Positions 51,987-61,046 of a stretch of DNA of 64,000 nt are shown in pieces (within the stretch, counting starts at the first letter, position 1; each line of letters begins with the position of its first letter). The position numbers and the translations under genes are program-made. The stretch is taken from positions 4,703,001-4,767,000 of the forward strand of contig NZ_LT607750.1 of assembly GCF_900090235.1 (NCBI RefSeq). Reading direction: 5' to 3'. The DNA is from Micromonospora echinaurantiaca. GTDB lineage: Bacteria; Actinomycetota; Actinomycetes; Mycobacteriales; Micromonosporaceae. The notes under the pieces were generated by a model that was not told where the DNA came from, made no database searches, and worked only from the letters and a program-made list of their open reading frames with translations.

Positions 51987-53611
51987 CCGGGCGGGGCGAG
52001 CGCCAGCGGGCGACACCGGGTGGGGCGGGCCGGCCCGGGCCGGCGGACGCGGCGCTGGCCGACGCGCTCGCCGACGCCCGGGACCTGCCCGACGGTGAGG
52101 CCCGGACCGCCGAGCTGGAACGCGTCGCCGCGCACGCCGACGCGGCCGGGGACGACCGTTCCGCGGTGGCGGCCCGGTTCGCGCTGGTCGAGGCGTACCT
52201 GCTGGACGGGGAGCGGTGGCGGCTGGTGGAACCGGTGCGCCGCTGCCTGGCGGCCGTCGACCGCCGGCCCGACCTGCTGCCCGCGGCCGACGTCGAGCTG
52301 CTGCTGCGCTACCAGCGGTACGCGGTGGAGGCGCTGCTCGGCACCCCCCGGGTCGGGCTGGACCAGGCCCGGTCCATGTTGGACGACCTGGCCGGCCGGA
52401 CCGCCTCCGACGCGGGCGACGCCGCGGTGGTCGCGGAGCTGCGCTGCCGGATCGCCGACCACCTCGGCGACGAGCCGACCGCCCGCCGGTGGTACGACGG
52501 GTGGACCGCCGCCGCGCCCGGGCCGGCCGACGGGTGTCCCGGCTGCGCGCCGGTCCGCCGCGCCGAACTGCTCGCCGGTTGGGGCGACTGGTCCGCCGCG
52601 CTGGACGTGCTGCGGGACCCGCTCGACGGCACGGTCACCTGCACCGAGCAACCGGAGCGGGCGCTGGCCGGGGCGTTGCTGCCCTGGCTGCGGGCCGGCG
52701 AGCCGGAGCGGGCCGGCGCGGCGCACGTGCGGGCGTACCGGCGGCACCGGCGGGAACCGGCGGCCTTTCCGTACCTCTCGGCGCACCTGCGGTTCTGCGC
52801 GCTGGGCGGGCACCTCGACCGTGGGCTGGACATCCTCGCCGAGCAGCTGCCCCGGCTGGACCGCCCGGCCGACGACCTGTCGGCGATGGAGTTCGCCGCC
52901 GCCGGGGCGCTGCTCTGCGCGCTCGCCGTCGAGGCGGGCCTGGGCCACCGGACGCTGCGCCGCCCCGCCGCCGGCCCGCGACCGGCCGCCGAGCTGGACG
53001 TCGAGACGCTGGGGCACACCCTGCTCGGCACGACGACCCGGCTGGCCGGCAGCTTCGACGCCCGCAACGGCACCGGCCACCAGTCCGGCCGGATCGCGTC
53101 CTGGCTGGCCGAGCGGCCGCTGGCCGCCCCGGTCCCGCTGCCCGCCGACGACGCCCCGGACGACCTCGACGACCCGGACGACGGCGACGCCGGGCCGGCG
53201 GAGCTGGAACCGGTGCCGCTGACCCTGTCGATGATCACGGCCGAGCTGGACCGGCGCGGCGACCGGTACGACGTGGACGGCGGCGGCGCGGTGCTCGGCC
53301 GTTGGGGCGAGGCGCTGATCCAGTTCCGCCGGGCCGGTGAGCGCGGTGAGATCCTGCACGTACGGGTGGTCGCCGCGCGTCGGCTGCCGACCGGCCGGCT
53401 GGCCGAGGCGTACGCGTTCTGCAACGCGTGGAACCACGACCGGCTGCTGCCGAAGGCGTACGTGCACGACCTCGGCGGCGAGCTGGCGCTGGCCGGCGAC
53501 GTCAGCACCGACCTGGCGCACGGGGTGGCCCCGGCCCAGCTCGCGGTGCTGGTGGACGCGGCCGTGCGCACCGGCGCCGGGTACGCCGAGGCGGTCGCCG
53601 CGCTGCCCTGA
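51983..53611 (+). CDS. Helical-repeat protein with C-terminal YbjN domain
   Basis: 542 residues. Residues about 20-400 are alpha-helical and TPR-like (AVAARFALVEAYLLDGERWRL, VAELRCRIADHLGDEPTARRW, LRFCALGGHLDRGLDILAEQL), with a CPGC pair in the middle. An acidic Asp-rich linker (about 395-415) leads to a YbjN domain (about 420-540; YAFCNAWNHDRLLPKAYVH). The helical part suggests a scaffold or sensor. GTG start overlaps the previous YbjN gene by 4 nt. No known family for the full-length protein was recognised. Confidence 0.8.
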   Translation: MTGRGERQRATPGGAGRPGPADAALADALADARDLPDGEARTAELERVAAHADAAGDDRSAVAARFALVEAYLLDGERWRLVEPVRRCLAAVDRRPDLLPAADVELLLRYQRYAVEALLGTPRVGLDQARSMLDDLAGRTASDAGDAAVVAELRCRIADHLGDEPTARRWYDGWTAAAPGPADGCPGCAPVRRAELLAGWGDWSAALDVLRDPLDGTVTCTEQPERALAGALLPWLRAGEPERAGAAHVRAYRRHRREPAAFPYLSAHLRFCALGGHLDRGLDILAEQLPRLDRPADDLSAMEFAAAGALLCALAVEAGLGHRTLRRPAAGPRPAAELDVETLGHTLLGTTTRLAGSFDARNGTGHQSGRIASWLAERPLAAPVPLPADDAPDDLDDPDDGDAGPAELEPVPLTLSMITAELDRRGDRYDVDGGGAVLGRWGEALIQFRRAGERGEILHVRVVAARRLPTGRLAEAYAFCNAWNHDRLLPKAYVHDLGGELALAGDVSTDLAHGVAPAQLAVLVDAAVRTGAGYAEAVAALP

Positions 53612-53715
53612 CGCGCGAACGGCGCCGCGGGTTGCCGCCCCGACGTCCGGAGACCGCCATCCGACAGCCGCGCAACCTGATCCCCGGCCCAGGGGTGGTC
53701 TCCGTGTCACCGGCT

Positions 53716-53761
53716 CCGGGCCGGTCACCGACGTGCACGGGGATGTCGGCGACCGGCCCGG
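53716..53761. terminator. Bidirectional terminator between the YbjN operon and protease gene
   Basis: 17-bp GC-rich stem with a single mismatch (left arm 53716-53732, right arm 53745-53761) and a 12-nt loop, between convergent genes. Confidence 0.75.
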
Positions 53762-53771
53762 TCGGGTGGCG

Positions 53772-55328
53772 TCAGCCGGCGGAGAACGCCAGCGTGTAGT
53801 CGCCGGAGCCGCGCAGGGCGGTCACCCGGTAGCGGTAGGCGCCGGCCGGGCCCTCGGTGGCCAGCTGGGCCGCCGCCCCGTCGGTGTCGGCGCGGGCCAC
53901 GGTCCGCCAGCCGGTGCCGGTCCAGCGCTGCAGGGTGAGCGCGAAGGTGGCCCCGTCCGGGGCGTCCAGGCAGGCCCGCTGCGGGCCGGCCGGGGCCCGG
54001 AACCAGCGGCCGTCCGGCTGGGTCTGGGTCCGCCCGGCGGCCAGCGAGCCGGCGCGGGTGACCTGGCCGGTGCAGTCGCTCTCGCCGCCGGCTGGCGGGG
54101 TCGGCGGCGGGGTGGTGGCGGCCGGCGGCTCGGCCGGCGCGGAGGGCGGCGGCACCTCGCCGCCGTCGGCGGTGACCAGGGTCAGCCGGTTGGCGGCGAG
54201 GATCTCGTTGACCGGCTGGAAGAAGGTGACCCCGCCCCGGGTGCAGTCGCCCGAGCCGCCGGAGGTGACGCCCTGGGCCTGGTCGCCGGAGAGCCAGGCG
54301 CCGCCCGAGTCGCCCGGCTCGGCGCAGACGTTGGTCCGGGTCAGCCCGGTGACCGTGCCCTCCGGGTAGTTGACGGTGGCGTTGCGGGCCTGGATCACCC
54401 CGCAGCGGGTGCCGGTGGTCGAGCCGGACCGGCAGATGGACGCCCCGATCGGCGCCTCCTGCGAGCCGGCCACCGGCACCGTGCCGCCGTTGAAGTCGTT
54501 CACCACGCCCTGCGGCGTCCAGTCGCCGTTCACCTCGACGAAGGCCCAGTCGTCGCCGGGGAAGGACGAGGCGCGGAAGGTGCCCTGGGCGACCCGGTTC
54601 GAGCCGGTGGTCCGGTCCCCCGGCCGCCCGCAGTGCCCGGCCGTGACGAACCCGCCGACCACCGAGAAGCCGACCGAGCAGCGGCCGGCGTTGTTGATGA
54701 AGTACGCGTCCCCGCCGCGCACGTCGAACAGCAGCCGCGGCTGTTCCGTCGCGGTCCGCACCGTGACCGCGCCCGCGGGCGCCCCGCCGGCCACGGCGAA
54801 CCGCCGGCCGGCCGCCTCGGCGCCCGGCCGGGCGAGCACCACCACGCTGTTGTCGGCCACGTCCACGTACCAGCCGGCCACGTCCGGGCTGGCCTGGGCG
54901 CCGGCCCGGTCCAGCCGGCGCTTGACCGCGTCCAGCTCGCCGACGCCCCGGGCCACCTGCTTCGGCACCGCGCCGGCGGCGCGTACCCGGTCGGCGTCGG
55001 CCGGGTCGGCGACCGCCACGGTCAGCTGGCGGCCGTCCGCGCTGAGCCAGCTGCCGCCGTAGTCGGCGCCGAGTTCGGTACGGAGCCGGGCCACCGCCCC
55101 GGCCGCCTGACGCTCGCTGCGCAGCCGGTCGACCACCTGCTCCGGGCTGAGCGACAGGTCCCGCCGCATCGCGTCGAGCACCTCCGGCGCGACCCCGGCG
55201 GCCGCGCCGCCCGGCCGGTCCGCCGGTGGGGCGGTGCCCTCCCCGGCCAGCGCCGGCAGGGTCACCGCCGCCGCCGCTCCCGCCGTCGCCACCAGGACAC
55301 CGATGGCTGTCATCCGTCTGCGGTCCAT
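53772..55328 (-). CDS. Secreted alpha-lytic-type S1 serine protease
   Basis: 518-residue preproprotein. Signal peptide (about 1-29, ending LPALAGE), a pro-domain of the alpha-lytic protease type (about 45-195) needed for folding, then a chymotrypsin-fold catalytic domain with His 232 (TAGHC), Asp 260 (DDWAF) and Ser 341 (EPGDSGGAW). Disulfide-forming Cys pairs fit streptogrisins. After a Pro/Thr linker (about 395-415) a C-terminal pre-peptidase-like beta domain follows (about 420-518). GGAGGAG precedes ATG 55328. An extracellular, broad-specificity protease. Confidence 0.93.
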   Translation of the reverse strand: MDRRRMTAIGVLVATAGAAAAVTLPALAGEGTAPPADRPGGAAAGVAPEVLDAMRRDLSLSPEQVVDRLRSERQAAGAVARLRTELGADYGGSWLSADGRQLTVAVADPADADRVRAAGAVPKQVARGVGELDAVKRRLDRAGAQASPDVAGWYVDVADNSVVVLARPGAEAAGRRFAVAGGAPAGAVTVRTATEQPRLLFDVRGGDAYFINNAGRCSVGFSVVGGFVTAGHCGRPGDRTTGSNRVAQGTFRASSFPGDDWAFVEVNGDWTPQGVVNDFNGGTVPVAGSQEAPIGASICRSGSTTGTRCGVIQARNATVNYPEGTVTGLTRTNVCAEPGDSGGAWLSGDQAQGVTSGGSGDCTRGGVTFFQPVNEILAANRLTLVTADGGEVPPPSAPAEPPAATTPPPTPPAGGESDCTGQVTRAGSLAAGRTQTQPDGRWFRAPAGPQRACLDAPDGATFALTLQRWTGTGWRTVARADTDGAAAQLATEGPAGAYRYRVTALRGSGDYTLAFSAG

Positions 55329-55340
55329 CCGCCACGCTCC

Positions 55341-55370
55341 TCCCGGCCGGCCTGGTCAGGCCTGCCGGGA
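55341..55370 (-). terminator. Terminator of rnj
   Basis: 13-bp stem with one mismatch and a GGTC loop, 59 nt after the rnj stop and just upstream of the protease start. Confidence 0.6.
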
Positions 55371-55429
55371 CGGAGTACGGGCGGACGGGGCGGACGGTTG
55401 AACGATCGACGGGAAACGATCCAGATCGG

Positions 55430-57118
55430 TCAGACCTCGACGACCGTCGGCACGATCATCGGCCGCCGGCGGTACGCGTCGTTGACCCAGCGCCCCACGG
55501 TGCGCCGGACGATCTGCTGGAGCTGGTGCGGGTCGGTGATGCCGTCCGCCGCGGCCCGGTTCAGCGCCTCGGTGACCAGCGGGATCACCGGGTTGAACGC
55601 CCCCGGGTCCTCGGAGAAGCCCTTCGCCGAGACGGTCGGGCCGCCGACCACCTTGCCGGTGACCGAGTCGACCACCACGGTGGTGGCGATGAAGCCGCCG
55701 TCGCCGAGGATCCGCCGCTCGGTGAGCAGCGACTCGCTGACGTCGCCGACGGCCAGGCCGTCGACGTAGACGTAGCGGCTCTTCACGTGCCCGACCAGGC
55801 TGGCCCGCCCCTCGACCAGGTCGACCACGTCGCCGTCCTCGCAGAGCACCACCCGGTCCGGCGCCACCCCGGACTCGATGCCGAGCCGGGCGTGCGCGCG
55901 CAGGTGCCGCCACTCGCCGTGCACCGGCATCAGGTTGCTCGGCCGCACCACGTTGAGCAGGTAGAGCAGCTCGCCAGCGGGCGCGTGACCGGAGACGTGC
56001 ACCTTGGCCACGTCCTTGTGCACCACCACCGCGCCGGCCCGGGCCAGCCGGTTGATCACGCGGTAGACCGAGGTCTCGTTGCCGGGCACCAGCGAGGACG
56101 CGAGCACCACGGTATCGCCGGGGGCGATGGTGATGTGCCGGTGGTCGCCGCTGGCCATCCGGCCCAGCGCGCTCATCGGCTCGCCCTGCGAGCCGGTGGA
56201 CATCAGCACGATCTGCTCCGGCGGCAGCGTGGTCGCCTCCTCGATGCCGATGACCAGGCCGGCCGGGATGTTGAGCAGCCCCAGGTCACGGGCGATGCCC
56301 ATGTTGCGGACCATGGACCGGCCGATCAGCGCGACCTTGCGGCCGTGCTCGGCGGCGGAGTCGAAGACCTGCTGCACCCGGTGCACGTGCGAGGCGAACG
56401 AGGCCACGATGATCCGGCCGGTGGCCTTCGCGAAGATCGAGTCGAGCACCGGCCCGATCTCCCGCTCCGGAGTGACGAAGCCGGGGATCTCCGCGTTGGT
56501 GGAGTCGGAGAGCAGCAGGTCCACGCCCTCGGCGCCGAGCCGGGCGAACCCGGCCAGGTCGGTGATCCGGCCGTCCAGCGGGAGCTGGTCCATCTTGAAG
56601 TCGCCGGTGTGCAGCACCAGGCCGGCCGGGGTGCGGATGGCCACCGCGAGCGCGTCCGGGATCGAGTGGTTGACCGCGAAGAACTCGCACTCGAACGGGC
56701 CGAGCCGCTCCCGGCCGCCCTCCCGCACGGTCAGCGTGTACGGCTGGATCCGCCGCTCGGCGAGCTTGGCCTCGACCAGGGCGAGGGTGAACTGCGAGCC
56801 GACCAGCGGGATGTCCGGCTTGTGGGCGAGCAGGTAGGGCACCGCGCCGATGTGGTCCTCGTGACCGTGGGTGAGCACGATCGCCTGCACGTCGTCGAGC
56901 CGGTCCAGGATGGGGCCGAAGTCGGGCAGGATCAGGTCGACGCCGGGCTGCTCCACGTCCGGGAAGAGCACCCCGCAGTCGACGACGAGCAGCTTGCCGT
57001 CGTACTCGAAGACGGTCATGTTACGGCCGATGGCGCCGAGCCCGCCGAGCGGAATGATCCGCAGTCCACCCTCCGGCAGCGGCGGGGGGAGCTCCGCCGT
57101 GATGTGCGCCTCGGTCAC
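55430..57118 (-). CDS. rnj: Ribonuclease J
   Basis: 562-residue metallo-beta-lactamase/beta-CASP nuclease with 5'-3' exo- and endonuclease activity, acting in mRNA decay and rRNA processing. Zinc motif THGHEDHIG (83-91), HTGDFKMD, the beta-CASP segment and the final SGHAPAGELLYLLN/MPVHGEWRHL region are all intact, as is the C-terminal domain. GTG 57118 with GAGGTGG upstream. It heads towards a terminator and follows dapA and thyX in the same direction, the order known from mycobacteria. Confidence 0.95.
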   Translation of the reverse strand: MTEAHITAELPPPLPEGGLRIIPLGGLGAIGRNMTVFEYDGKLLVVDCGVLFPDVEQPGVDLILPDFGPILDRLDDVQAIVLTHGHEDHIGAVPYLLAHKPDIPLVGSQFTLALVEAKLAERRIQPYTLTVREGGRERLGPFECEFFAVNHSIPDALAVAIRTPAGLVLHTGDFKMDQLPLDGRITDLAGFARLGAEGVDLLLSDSTNAEIPGFVTPEREIGPVLDSIFAKATGRIIVASFASHVHRVQQVFDSAAEHGRKVALIGRSMVRNMGIARDLGLLNIPAGLVIGIEEATTLPPEQIVLMSTGSQGEPMSALGRMASGDHRHITIAPGDTVVLASSLVPGNETSVYRVINRLARAGAVVVHKDVAKVHVSGHAPAGELLYLLNVVRPSNLMPVHGEWRHLRAHARLGIESGVAPDRVVLCEDGDVVDLVEGRASLVGHVKSRYVYVDGLAVGDVSESLLTERRILGDGGFIATTVVVDSVTGKVVGGPTVSAKGFSEDPGAFNPVIPLVTEALNRAAADGITDPHQLQQIVRRTVGRWVNDAYRRRPMIVPTVVEV

Positions 57119-57170
57119 GCGTCCACCTCATTCTGGGACGCCGTCACCGGGCGTCCGTCGTGTCGTTCGG

Positions 57171-58097
57171 TCATTCGGGGAGTGCCAGGCCCGCCGCCGC
57201 GCAGTCCGCGCGCAGCTGGGCCAGTTCGTCGTCGGTGGCGTCCACCAGCGGCGGGCGGACCGGGCCGGCCGGCAGGCCCTGGGCCGCGAGGCCGGCCTTC
57301 ACCAGGATCACGCCCTGGGTACGGAAGATGCCGGTGTACAGCGGCAGCAGCCGCCGGTGCAGCTCCAGCGCGGTGCCGGTGTCCCCCGCGTCGTACGCCT
57401 CGATCATCCGCTTGGTCAGCGCGCCGGTGAAGTGGGTCGAGGTGCCGACCACGCCGACGGCGCCCACCGAGAGCGCGGGCAGGGTCAGCGAGTCCTCGCC
57501 GCTGTAGAAGGCGAGGCTGGTGCGGCTGGTCACCCAGCTGGTCGCGGTGAGGTCGCCCTTGGCGTCCTTGACCGCCACGATCCGGGTGTGCTCGGCGAGG
57601 CGGACCATCGTCTCGGTGGCGATCGGCACGCCGGCCCGGTGCGGGATGTCGTAGAGCATCACCGGCAGACCGGTGGCGTCCGCGACCGCGGTGAAGTGGC
57701 GCAGCAGGCCGCTCTGCGGCGGCTTGTTGTAGTACGGGGTGACCACCAGCAGGCCGTTCGCGCCGGCCTTCTCGGCGGCGGCGGCCAACTCGATGGTGTG
57801 CCGGGTGTCGTTGGTGCCCACCCCGGCCACCACCGTGGCCCGGTCGCCGACCGTCTCCACCACCACCCGGATCAGGCGCTCCTTCTCCGCGTCGGTGGTG
57901 GTCGGCGACTCGCCGGTGGTGCCGTTGACCACCAGCGCGTCGTTGCCCTGCTCGTCGACCAGGTGGTTCGCCAGCCGAGCGGCGCCGTCGAGGTCGAGCG
58001 AGCCGTCGGCGGTGAACGGGGTCACCATGGCCGTGAGCACTCGCCCGAACGGGCGGGACACCGCCCGGGCGGGGGTGTCAGGGTGGTCGTGCGTCAT
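57171..58097 (-). CDS. dapA: 4-hydroxy-tetrahydrodipicolinate synthase
   Basis: 308-residue TIM-barrel lyase that condenses pyruvate with aspartate semialdehyde, the first committed step to lysine and diaminopimelate. Visible: NGTTGE (59-64), the active Tyr 149 (LYDIP) and Schiff-base Lys 177 (VAVKDAKGD). It starts at ATG 58097; the open frame upstream overlaps thyX and is an artefact. It is 52 nt upstream of rnj and 47 nt downstream of thyX, probably one operon. Confidence 0.95.
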   Translation of the reverse strand: MTHDHPDTPARAVSRPFGRVLTAMVTPFTADGSLDLDGAARLANHLVDEQGNDALVVNGTTGESPTTTDAEKERLIRVVVETVGDRATVVAGVGTNDTRHTIELAAAAEKAGANGLLVVTPYYNKPPQSGLLRHFTAVADATGLPVMLYDIPHRAGVPIATETMVRLAEHTRIVAVKDAKGDLTATSWVTSRTSLAFYSGEDSLTLPALSVGAVGVVGTSTHFTGALTKRMIEAYDAGDTGTALELHRRLLPLYTGIFRTQGVILVKAGLAAQGLPAGPVRPPLVDATDDELAQLRADCAAAGLALPE

Positions 58098-58144
58098 GCC
58101 ATCCAACCTAGCGGACGACCACCGGGGCGCCGCCGGGGAAGGGC

Positions 58145-58888
58145 TCAGGAGAGCTCGGCGTGCGGGCTGGCCGCCACCTCGGTGCCGTCCGGCAGGGTCG
58201 AGATGACGAAGTCGGCGAAGACGTTCGGGGCGACCCGCTGCAGCTGGCGCAGGCACTCCACGGCCAGCTCGCGGATCTCCACGTCGGCGTGCTCGGTGGC
58301 CCGCATGGCGATGAAGTGCCGCCAGGCGCGGTAGTTGCCGGTGACCACGATCCGGGTCTCGGTGGAGTTGGGCAGCACCGCGCGGGCGGCCTGCCGGGCC
58401 TGCTTGCGCCGCAGGGTGGCGTTCTCCACGTCGGCGAAGCGTCGCTCCAGCCCCTCCAGCAACTCGTTGTACGCCCGCACGCTGGCCTCGGCGGCCTCGA
58501 CGAACTTCTTGTGCAGCTCCGGGTCGTCGGCGATCACAGCCGGCTCGACCATGGCCGCGTCCCGCTCCGGCACGTACCGCTGGGAGAGCTGGGAGTACGA
58601 GAAGTGCCGGTGCCGGATCAGCTCGTGGGTGAACGACCGGGACACCCCGGTGAAGTAGAAGCTCACCGAGCCGTGCTCCAGCACCGACAGGTGCCCGACC
58701 TCCAGGATGTGCGCCAGGTAGCCGGCGTTGGTGGCGGTGGCCGGGTTGGGCTTCTTCCAGCTCTGGTAGCAGGCCCGACCGGCGAACTCGGCGAGCGCCT
58801 GGCCGCCCTCGGCGTCGGTCGACCACGGCACCTCGTCCGGCGCCTCGAAGTGGGTCCACGCGATCAACTTCACCTGCGGCTGCACCAT
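58145..58888 (-). CDS. thyX: Flavin-dependent thymidylate synthase ThyX
   Basis: 247 residues. Methylates dUMP to dTMP using FAD, NADPH and methylene-tetrahydrofolate. The ThyX motif RHR-x7-S is intact ([11 protein letters not shown], 92-102), and [10 protein letters not shown] and the C-terminal [13 protein letters not shown] helix are typical. ATG 58888 (MVQPQVKL) is chosen because GAGGA lies 9 nt upstream; ATG 58897 has it too close. First gene of the thyX-dapA-rnj run. Confidence 0.95.
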   Translation of the reverse strand: MVQPQVKLIAWTHFEAPDEVPWSTDAEGGQALAEFAGRACYQSWKKPNPATATNAGYLAHILEVGHLSVLEHGSVSFYFTGVSRSFTHELIRHRHFSYSQLSQRYVPERDAAMVEPAVIADDPELHKKFVEAAEASVRAYNELLEGLERRFADVENATLRRKQARQAARAVLPNSTETRIVVTGNYRAWRHFIAMRATEHADVEIRELAVECLRQLQRVAPNVFADFVISTLPDGTEVAASPHAELS

Positions 58889-58997
58889 GTCCGGCATTCC
58901 TCGGACTGTAGTGGTGGGGCTCGCCCCGCCCAAGTCCGGCTCGCCCCGATGCAACCTCGATCACGCCCGGAAGCGCCGCACCCGCCGTCGGACGCTG

Positions 58998-59100
58998 TGG
59001 AGCTGAGTCGTCCAGGACATCACCCGCCCGCCGAGCCGCGCCGGCCGCGCCGGCCGCGCCGGCGGCGACGGACGTGATGACGTGGGACGATTCAGCTCCA
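58998..59100. mobile_element. MITE-like 103-bp long hairpin with flanking direct repeats
   Basis: Terminal arms of 16 bp (58998-59013 and 59085-59100) match at 15 positions; inner arms CATCAC/GTGATG (59018-59023, 59074-59079) pair further. The centre contains three perfect tandem copies of GCCGCGCCG (59035-59061). GGACGC lies 2 nt outside on each side (58990-58995 and 59103-59108), resembling a target duplication. No ORF. It fills the 294-nt gap between thyX and the DUF2752 gene (58889-59182). Confidence 0.5.
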
Positions 59101-59182
59101 AAGGACGCGAGCAGCAAACCCACCGCCGCCGGCCGGGCGGATCCCCGGGCCGGCCGGTGACGACCGGCGGGTCGCGCTCAGG

Positions 59183-59734
59183 TCAGACGTAGAGCGAGGT
59201 GAACGGGGCCCAGGGCAGGTTGCGGACCACCGAGAAGGCCAGCCAGGCGCCGAGGAAACCGGCGATCACCTTGGGGCTGATCCGCAGCTCCGGCAACCGC
59301 CAGCCGAACGCCTGCCGGCCGGCCCAGGCGACGAAGAGGTACGCCAGGAAGGGCAGCGCGAAGACGAACAGGAAGTGGTGCCGGGCGGCGGCCGGCAGGT
59401 CGGCGTGCAGCAGGTACCAGGCCGCGCGGGTGCCGCCGCAGCCGGGGCAGTCCAGCCCGGTGGTCAGCTTCAGCAGGCAGGTCGGCGCGGCGTCCGGCGC
59501 CGACCGGGTCGGGTCGCTGATCAGCGTGTAGCCGATGGCGGCGGCGACGCAGCCGACCGCGGCCAGCGGCACGACCCAGCGCGGCGAGCGCTCGTAGAGC
59601 CGGGTCACGAACCGGGTGAGCCGATCGGGCTCGGCGACCGGGTAGGGCGGCACCTGACCCGCGGGCCACGCCGGGTCGTCCGACGCGCTGGTCGGCGACT
59701 GCGGTTGGCCGACCGGTCCGTCAACGCTCGTCAC
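59183..59734 (-). CDS. DUF2752 membrane protein
   Basis: 183 residues. A Pro-rich cytosolic head of about 50 residues, then three hydrophobic segments. The family motif CPGCGGTRA (CP-x-CG-x-TR) follows the first helix and LRISPKVIAGFLGAWLAFSVVRN is the last. Function unknown. GTG 59734 gives the best start; the longer frame overlaps the HTH_42 gene. It begins 4 nt after that gene's stop, so they are co-transcribed. Confidence 0.85.
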   Translation of the reverse strand: MTSVDGPVGQPQSPTSASDDPAWPAGQVPPYPVAEPDRLTRFVTRLYERSPRWVVPLAAVGCVAAAIGYTLISDPTRSAPDAAPTCLLKLTTGLDCPGCGGTRAAWYLLHADLPAAARHHFLFVFALPFLAYLFVAWAGRQAFGWRLPELRISPKVIAGFLGAWLAFSVVRNLPWAPFTSLYV

Positions 59735-59738
59735 GCGC

Positions 59739-60968
59739 TCACCGTACACCGGCGACGCCCACCAGCGCGGCGGCCAGCGGGCCGGCCAGGTCACCGGCGG
59801 CCGGCGGGGCCACCGCGTCCAGGCCGAGCCAGCCGGCGAGCCGGTAGAGCTCGGCGGCGAGCGCCAGCGCGGTCTCGCCCGGCTCGGCGCCCGGTTCCGC
59901 CCAGGCGGCCGGCACCTGCAGCACCCGGGCCTTGCGGTCGGCCTTCAGGTCGACCCGCGCGGTGAACCGGTCGCCCTGCAGGAACGGCAGCACGTAGTAG
60001 CCGTACACCCGCTGCGGCGCCGGAACGTAGATCTCGATCCGGTAGCTGAAGTCGAAGAGCCGCTCGGTGCGGGCGCGTTCCCAGACCAGCGGGTCGAACG
60101 GGCTGACCAGGGTGTTGCCGCGTACCCACCGGGGCAGCCGGGCCTGCGCGTGCAACCAGGCCGGCTGCCGCCAACCCGCCACCGTGACCGGCAGCAGCTC
60201 GCCGGCCTCGACCAGCTCGGCGATCGCCTGCCGGGCACCGGCCAGCGGGAGGCGGAAGTAGTCGCGCAGCTCCGGCTCGGCGGCCACCCCGAGCGACCGG
60301 GCGGCGATCGCCACCAGCGTGCGGTACGCCTCGGCGTCGGTCGGTGTCGGCGCGTCGAGCGCGGCCGCGGGCAGCACCCGTTCGGGCAGGTCGTAGCGGC
60401 GGGCGAAGGAGGTGGTGCGCTCGGCGGCGGTCACCTCGCCGGCCCAGAACAGGAACTCCAGGGCGCGTTTCACCGCCGACCAGTTCCACCCCCAGTTGCC
60501 GGTCTCCCGGGGGCCGTCGTGCTCGATCTCGGCCGCGGTCAGCGGGCCCCGGGCGGCGACCTCGTCGCGTACCCAGGCGACCAGCTCGGGCTGCTCCTGG
60601 ACGATCCGCCGCATGCCGCCCCAGGACTCGCTGTGCGCCCGGTCCATCCGCCAACGCAGCGCCGCGTGCAGCCCGACCGGCACCAGCGACGCCTCGTGCC
60701 CCCAGTACTCGAACAGCTCCCTGGGCCGGCGGTAGGCGGCGGTGTCGAGCAGCGTGGTCGGGTAGGGCCCGAGCCGGCTGTAGAGCGGCAGGTAGTGCGC
60801 GCGTTGCAGCACGTTGACCGAGTCCATCTGGATCAGCCCGACCCGGTCGAGCACCCGGCGCAGGTGCCGGCGGGTGGGCACCCCGGTGGGTGCCGGGTCG
60901 GCGAAGCCCTGGGCGGCGAGCGCCACCCGGCGGGCCTGGGCGAGCGAGAGCGATTCCGGTGCGGTCAT
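59739..60968 (-). CDS. HTH_42 (YcaQ/AlkZ-like) DNA glycosylase
   Basis: 409 residues of the winged-helix HTH_42 family, whose studied members (YcaQ, AlkZ) unhook DNA interstrand cross-links and excise bulky alkyl-purines. The catalytic segment reads [11 protein letters not shown], placing Gln 47 and Asp 49 where the family has its Q-x-Q/Q-x-D dyad. [22 protein letters not shown] and [25 protein letters not shown] are further hallmarks. ATG 60968 chosen; the open frame beyond is the antisense of the acetyltransferase gene. The homologue AlkZ confers self-resistance to a natural product, but no biosynthetic genes are near. Confidence 0.85.
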   Translation of the reverse strand: MTAPESLSLAQARRVALAAQGFADPAPTGVPTRRHLRRVLDRVGLIQMDSVNVLQRAHYLPLYSRLGPYPTTLLDTAAYRRPRELFEYWGHEASLVPVGLHAALRWRMDRAHSESWGGMRRIVQEQPELVAWVRDEVAARGPLTAAEIEHDGPRETGNWGWNWSAVKRALEFLFWAGEVTAAERTTSFARRYDLPERVLPAAALDAPTPTDAEAYRTLVAIAARSLGVAAEPELRDYFRLPLAGARQAIAELVEAGELLPVTVAGWRQPAWLHAQARLPRWVRGNTLVSPFDPLVWERARTERLFDFSYRIEIYVPAPQRVYGYYVLPFLQGDRFTARVDLKADRKARVLQVPAAWAEPGAEPGETALALAAELYRLAGWLGLDAVAPPAAGDLAGPLAAALVGVAGVR

Positions 60969-61034
60969 CGTCGGCGACGGTAGTCCACCCCTACGACACC
61001 GGAGCGGCCGCTGGACCGATCGCCCGCGCCCGCA

Positions 61035-61040
61035 TAGAAC
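61035..61040 (+). promoter_or_regulatory. -10 element for a leaderless acetyltransferase mRNA
   Basis: TAGAAC followed by 6 nt and then ATG 61047; CTGGAC 18 nt upstream is a possible -35. No ribosome-binding site is present. Confidence 0.45.
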
Positions 61041-61046
61041 GGACAC

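Noticed and set aside
59739..60968. Self-resistance glycosylase of a natural-product cluster
   Set aside because: HTH_42 glycosylases also have housekeeping roles and no biosynthetic genes are nearby.
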